Shown here piece after piece: positions 54,899 to 59,045 of a stretch of DNA of 59,045 bases. The notes under the pieces were generated by a model. The model was not told the origin of the DNA. It did not search any database and worked only from the letters and a program-made list of their open reading frames with translations. Every line of letters begins with the position of its first letter. Within the stretch, counting starts at the first letter, position 1. A program made the translations under genes and the position numbers. Source of the stretch: Thermodesulfobacteriota bacterium (lineage in GTDB: Bacteria; Desulfobacterota; Anaeroferrophillalia; Anaeroferrophillales; Tharpellaceae); the NCBI GenBank assembly GCA_024763535.1, contig JANTFH010000011.1, forward strand, positions 1 to 59,045, in the 5' to 3' direction.

Positions 54899-56371
54899 AT
54901 GAATGTGAATAAACAACAAATACAGAATCTGATCCTTCAAGGAGAAGGCATAAGCACGGAATTCAAAACTTGCCGGAATCGGCTTAACCGGGATGTTTAT
55001 GAATCGGTTTGTGCATTTCTTAATCGGCACGGCGGAACGCTTCTGCTTGGCGTAAATGATGCAGGTGAAATCCAAGGCATTGACCCTGATGCAGTTGAGC
55101 AGATTAAAAAAGATTTTGTAACTGCGATTAATAATCCACAAAAGCTTATCCCAACTGCCTACTTATCGATAGAAACAATCGAAGTGAGGGGTAAAAGGCT
55201 TCTACGGATTTACATCCCGGAAAGCTCCCAGGTACATCGTTGCAACGGCCGGATCTACGACCGCAATGAAGATGGCGATCTCGACATTACAGATCATACG
55301 GTTCAGGTTGCCAGACTCTATCAACGTAAACAGATAACTTTTAGTGAAAACAAGATATTCCCATGGATTCAGGTTCAAGACCTGAGACCGGAATTGATCG
55401 AAAAATGCCGAAATCATGTCCGAGTTAATAAGAACAACCACCCCTGGACAGATATGGATGATCTGCAACTTCTCAAGAGTGCGCAACTCTATCTGACTGA
55501 TCCACTTACTGGAGAAAGTGGAGTTACTCTTGCAGGTGTAATGCTGTTTGCGCCGGATCTGCTTATTCTTCAGGTCTGCCCTGCTCATCGTACCGACCTG
55601 ATCCTGCGTAAAGTGAATGTTGATCGCTACGATGACCGTGATCTGGTTCGCACCAACCTAATCGACAGTTACGACCGTATTTTGGCCTTTGTCAAAAAAC
55701 ATCTGCCAGATCCTTTCTATCTGGAAGGCATTGAACGAAGGAGTTTGCGAGATGCTATTTTTCGGGAAGTGGCATCTAATATGCTGATCCATCGCGAATA
55801 TACCAGTGGTGTTCCCGCGCGGTTTATTATCGAATACAGCAAAGTGACAACCTACAATGCCAATCGTCCACACGGTTTTGGCGTACTAAATCTAGATACC
55901 TTTGCCCCTTATCCTAAAAACCCGGTCATCGGCGCTTTTTTTCGTGAAATTGATCGAGCCGACGAACTCGGTTCAGGTATGCGCAAAATGATGCTTTACG
56001 GAAAAATATATGGTAAAGCAGACCCGCAATTGATTGAGGGAGATATCTTTCAAATGATTGTTAACGTACCGGAGTTCGCTGAAAAACCATTGATCTCCCC
56101 ACAAGTCTCTCCACAAGTCACCCCACAAGTCACCCCACAAGTCTTTGCCTTACTGCAGGCAACTGAAAAAATTCAGTCCGCCGGTGAACTGCAAAAAACT
56201 GTCGGATTGAAAGATCGCATCCATTTCTTAAAAAACTACCTGGAACCTTTAATGGCTGAAGGTTTAATCGAACGAACCATCCCTGATAAACCACGTAGCA
56301 GTAAACAAAAATATAGGTTGACCCGGAAGGGTAAGAACTTGGTTCAAAGTTTAAATTCTAATGCGAATTGA
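54899..56371 (+). CDS. AlbA_2 (Schlafen-type) DNA-binding/ATPase-like regulator
   Basis: A 490-aa protein. Residues 12-125 are an AlbA_2 domain (EGISTEFKTCRNRLNRD; VCAFLNRHGGTLLLGVNDAG). The middle has the RecG-like/HATPase_c_4 region (REVASNMLIHREYTSGVPAR; NPVIGAFFREIDRADELGSG). Residues about 400-415 are a PQV repeat, followed by a winged-helix tail. Such proteins are commonly transcriptional regulators in accessory regions; the target is unknown. It has lower GC than the surrounding housekeeping genes and ends at a strong bidirectional terminator. Confidence 0.85.
   Translation: MNVNKQQIQNLILQGEGISTEFKTCRNRLNRDVYESVCAFLNRHGGTLLLGVNDAGEIQGIDPDAVEQIKKDFVTAINNPQKLIPTAYLSIETIEVRGKRLLRIYIPESSQVHRCNGRIYDRNEDGDLDITDHTVQVARLYQRKQITFSENKIFPWIQVQDLRPELIEKCRNHVRVNKNNHPWTDMDDLQLLKSAQLYLTDPLTGESGVTLAGVMLFAPDLLILQVCPAHRTDLILRKVNVDRYDDRDLVRTNLIDSYDRILAFVKKHLPDPFYLEGIERRSLRDAIFREVASNMLIHREYTSGVPARFIIEYSKVTTYNANRPHGFGVLNLDTFAPYPKNPVIGAFFREIDRADELGSGMRKMMLYGKIYGKADPQLIEGDIFQMIVNVPEFAEKPLISPQVSPQVTPQVTPQVFALLQATEKIQSAGELQKTVGLKDRIHFLKNYLEPLMAEGLIERTIPDKPRSSKQKYRLTRKGKNLVQSLNSNAN
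56096..56143 (+). repeat. Four tandem 12-bp units encoding SPQV/TPQV
   Basis: Units of consensus ACCCCACAAGTC (first two with one or two differences) follow head to tail in frame and encode SPQVSPQVTPQVTPQV. Copy-number change would alter linker length without a frameshift. Confidence 0.85.
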
Positions 56372-56384
56372 AAAACTTATGCAA

Positions 56385-56431
56385 AAAAAGGCCCTTGAAA
56401 CAATTGTTAAAATCGTCTCAAGGGCCTTTTT
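56385..56431. terminator. Bidirectional rho-independent terminator
   Basis: A perfect 14-bp stem, AAAAAGGCCCTTGA (56385-56398) with TCAAGGGCCTTTTT (56418-56431), around a 19-nt loop. There are T-runs on the 3' side in both directions. It serves the AlbA_2 gene on the plus strand and tRNA-Leu on the minus strand. Confidence 0.9.
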
Positions 56432-56439
56432 ATTTTAGA

Positions 56440-56526
56440 TGGTGCCGGAGGTCGGAATCGAACCGACACGGGGTCGCCCCCGCTGGATTTTGAGTCCAGT
56501 GCGTCTACCAGTTTCACCACTCCGGC
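56440..56526 (-). tRNA. tRNA-Leu (anticodon CAA)
   Basis: An 87-nt class II tRNA. The reverse complement has acceptor stem GCCGGAG/CTCCGGC, anticodon loop CTCAAAA (CAA), a long variable arm GCGGGGGCGACCCCGT and T-arm GTCGGTTCGATTCCGAC. CCA is encoded (56440-56442). Its 3' end faces the accessory genes at 53.2-56.4 kb. Confidence 0.96.
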
Positions 56527-56594
56527 ACGGGGTCTGGCTTGTAACAAAAAAGATAAGCCGCTGTCAAGCGGGATTTACCCGGTTTACAGTTTAT

Positions 56595-57758
56595 TCAACC
56601 TGTTTCACGGCTGCCCTGGTAGAGGGGATAGGCATCGAGATCACAACTGATGCCGCCGTTATCAAAGGACCAGCGCCGATCCACCCGCAAACCGATCTCT
56701 TTTAAGAGTTTCCGATTGCCGCTGAAGATAAAAGCCTCGTAGCCGGTGGCCTTTTTTTTGAGAAAATCACCGAGTCGCCGGTAGGTAAGTTTGAGCTCCT
56801 CCTCTTCACCCAGACGGTGGCCGTATTCAGGATTGCAGATTAAAACCCCGCCCCCTTCCGGAATCGGGGTCTCGGCAAAATCGCAACAGAGAAATTCGAT
56901 GACATCGGCCACGCCGGCCCGTTCGGCATTCTCTTTCGCCACGCGGACCATGGCCGGATCGATATCGGAGGCGATCAGGCGTATTTTCCGATCGGGGCGG
57001 GCTTTTCTTAACGCCGCGGCCCGCATTTCAAGAAGTTCCATATTCTTAAACCCCGCCAGCGATTGAAAGGAGTACGCCTGGCGCAGCAGACCCGGAATTC
57101 GCTTCTGGGCGATAAGAGCCGCCTCAATCGCCAGGGTGCCGCTGCCGCACATCGGATTGATGAAATTTTTGGCGCCGTTCCAGCCGCCGGCCATAATTAT
57201 CGCCGCCGCCAGTGTCTCCCGCAGCGGGGCTTTACCGGGATCGAGACGATAATCACGCTGGGCCAGGGTCGGACCCGAGGTATCGAGATAGATTTTCACC
57301 TCATCCTGCTGCCAGAAGAGATAGAAGACCAGTCGATCCCGCTTAGGGCCGCTGTCGGGGCGGCGGCCGCAGAGCCGCCGGATGCGGTCGACGATTGCGT
57401 CTTTAACCCGCAGATTGGCAAAACGATTATCGCGAATAGTGGGGTTGTCAACCACCGACGTTACCGAGAAATAGCCGTCGGCTGCGACCAGCTCCTCCCA
57501 GGGCAGCGGCAGCAGTTTTTCGTAAAGCTGATCCGGATCGGAGGCCTTGAACGAAGCCAGACGCCATAAAACCCGCTGGCCCGTACGCAGGTAGAGGTTA
57601 AGTTTAAGGGCCTCGGTGAAATCGCCCTTGGTCGTAATCGAGGTTGAACGCTCCTCGATAATCGGCATCTTCAAATCCCGCAGTTCACGGGTCAGAAATT
57701 GAGCAATGCCGGGGGAACAGGGCACGACAATATGGTGACGCCCTTCTAGAAGAAGCAT
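56595..57758 (-). CDS. THUMP-domain RNA methyltransferase (RlmL/YpsC-like)
   Basis: A 387-aa SAM-dependent enzyme likely to methylate 23S rRNA guanine (m2G). The N-terminal part (CSPGIAQFLTRELRDLKMPI) precedes the THUMP domain, and the Rossmann core has NPMCGSGTLAIEAALIA. The catalytic motif, usually NPPY, reads NPEYGHRLG here. ATG 57758 lies four bases after the argB stop codon. The exact target base is inferred from the family. Confidence 0.88.
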   Translation of the reverse strand: MLLLEGRHHIVVPCSPGIAQFLTRELRDLKMPIIEERSTSITTKGDFTEALKLNLYLRTGQRVLWRLASFKASDPDQLYEKLLPLPWEELVAADGYFSVTSVVDNPTIRDNRFANLRVKDAIVDRIRRLCGRRPDSGPKRDRLVFYLFWQQDEVKIYLDTSGPTLAQRDYRLDPGKAPLRETLAAAIIMAGGWNGAKNFINPMCGSGTLAIEAALIAQKRIPGLLRQAYSFQSLAGFKNMELLEMRAAALRKARPDRKIRLIASDIDPAMVRVAKENAERAGVADVIEFLCCDFAETPIPEGGGVLICNPEYGHRLGEEEELKLTYRRLGDFLKKKATGYEAFIFSGNRKLLKEIGLRVDRRWSFDNGGISCDLDAYPLYQGSRETG

Positions 57759-57762
57759 AGCA

Positions 57763-58719
<957 letters not shown>

Positions 58720-58737
58720 TCAAGGAGATTGGAAAGC

Positions 58738-59045
58738 TTACAGTATGTAACGGCCCAGATCTTCATCCTCGACAATATCGTCAAGTTTACGCTTGACCTC
58801 TTCGGCATTGATATTGACCGTCACCCCGTTCATTTCCGAGGCATTAAAAGATACCTCATCGAGCAGGCACTCGAGCACCGTATGCAGCCGCCGGGCCCCG
58901 ATATTTTCATGTTTCTCATTCGCCAGACAGGCGATTTCAGCCAGTTTAGCGATCGCGTCATCCTCGATCTTCAGGGTGACCCCTTCGGTCTTCATCAACT
59001 CGACATACTGCCGGGTCAAAGCATTTTCCGGCTCCGTCAGGATGC
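58738..59045 (-). CDS. hslU: HslU ATPase, C-terminal fragment (runs off the right edge)
   Basis: The last 102 residues of the HslUV (ClpYQ) protease ATPase, cut by the window end. The visible part reads ILTEPENALTRQYVELMKTE, then GARRLHTVLECLLDEVSF and the invariant HslU C-terminus DLGRYIL, which docks into HslV and activates it. hslU followed by argB is a common Desulfobacterota arrangement. The 5' end lies outside the window. Confidence 0.96.
   Translation of the reverse strand, partial: ILTEPENALTRQYVELMKTEGVTLKIEDDAIAKLAEIACLANEKHENIGARRLHTVLECLLDEVSFNASEMNGVTVNINAEEVKRKLDDIVEDEDLGRYIL

Overview
The window is a bacterial chromosome segment of about 59 kb, dense and almost entirely protein-coding, from a Gram-negative organism. 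The best guess is Desulfobacterota (the former Deltaproteobacteria). Supporting signs are a liv-type branched-chain amino acid ABC operon, a lone tungsten-type aldehyde:ferredoxin oxidoreductase, separate b and b' ATP synthase subunits with the F0 a and c genes elsewhere, and outer-membrane biogenesis genes (BamD, LptA, AsmA, a LpoA-like lipoprotein). No 16S gene is present, so family-level placement is not attempted.

Left part, almost all on the minus strand: (i) 1-713, a tRNA-Thr/Tyr/Gly/Thr-tuf operon in the same order and with the same anticodons as the E. coli thrU-tyrU-glyT-thrT-tufB operon; (ii) 0.8-4.1 kb, rnc, a metallo-beta-lactamase-fold hydrolase, an AEC permease and a GT2 glycosyltransferase; (iii) 4.1-10.8 kb, pepA with livF-livG-livM-livH and a liv-type binding protein; (iv) 10.9-16.5 kb, a housekeeping block ffh-rpsP-khpA-rimM-trmD-rplS-rnhB-yraN followed by a coiled-coil protein and an HD hydrolase; (v) pcrA/uvrD, a CLC transporter with CBS domains, and then glmS-glmU downstream of the ATP synthase genes atpF'-F-H-A-G-D-C.

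At about 30.6-31.1 kb transcription diverges. On the plus strand lies a ten-gene ion-translocating cluster (31.1-38.8 kb) that combines Mrp antiporter subunits (E, B, F, G, C, D) with Mbh-type MbhD/MbhE small subunits and separate NuoL-like and NuoM-like subunits. No MrpA and no redox or hydrogenase subunit is nearby. It is followed by aqpZ and a solitary beta-class DNA methyltransferase.

The right part mixes envelope and metabolic genes: a LpoA-like lipoprotein, gatC, mtnA, an apparent BamD-LptA fusion protein, a radical SAM protein with a long unassigned N-terminal region, nfo, an AsmA-family protein and an AOR. An accessory patch at 53.2-56.4 kb (DUF4143 ATPase under a symmetric 43-bp dyad, decayed coding remnants, an AlbA_2/Schlafen-type regulator) abuts the 3' end of a tRNA-Leu gene. 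The window closes with hslU-argB-rlmL-like genes.

The items most worth follow-up are the BamD-LptA fusion (44430-45980), the LivG ATPase carrying a four-helix membrane insert inside its nucleotide-binding domain (6321-7529), and the hybrid Mrp/Mbh/NuoLM antiporter cluster, in which the NuoL-like subunit has Lys in place of the key TM5 Glu.
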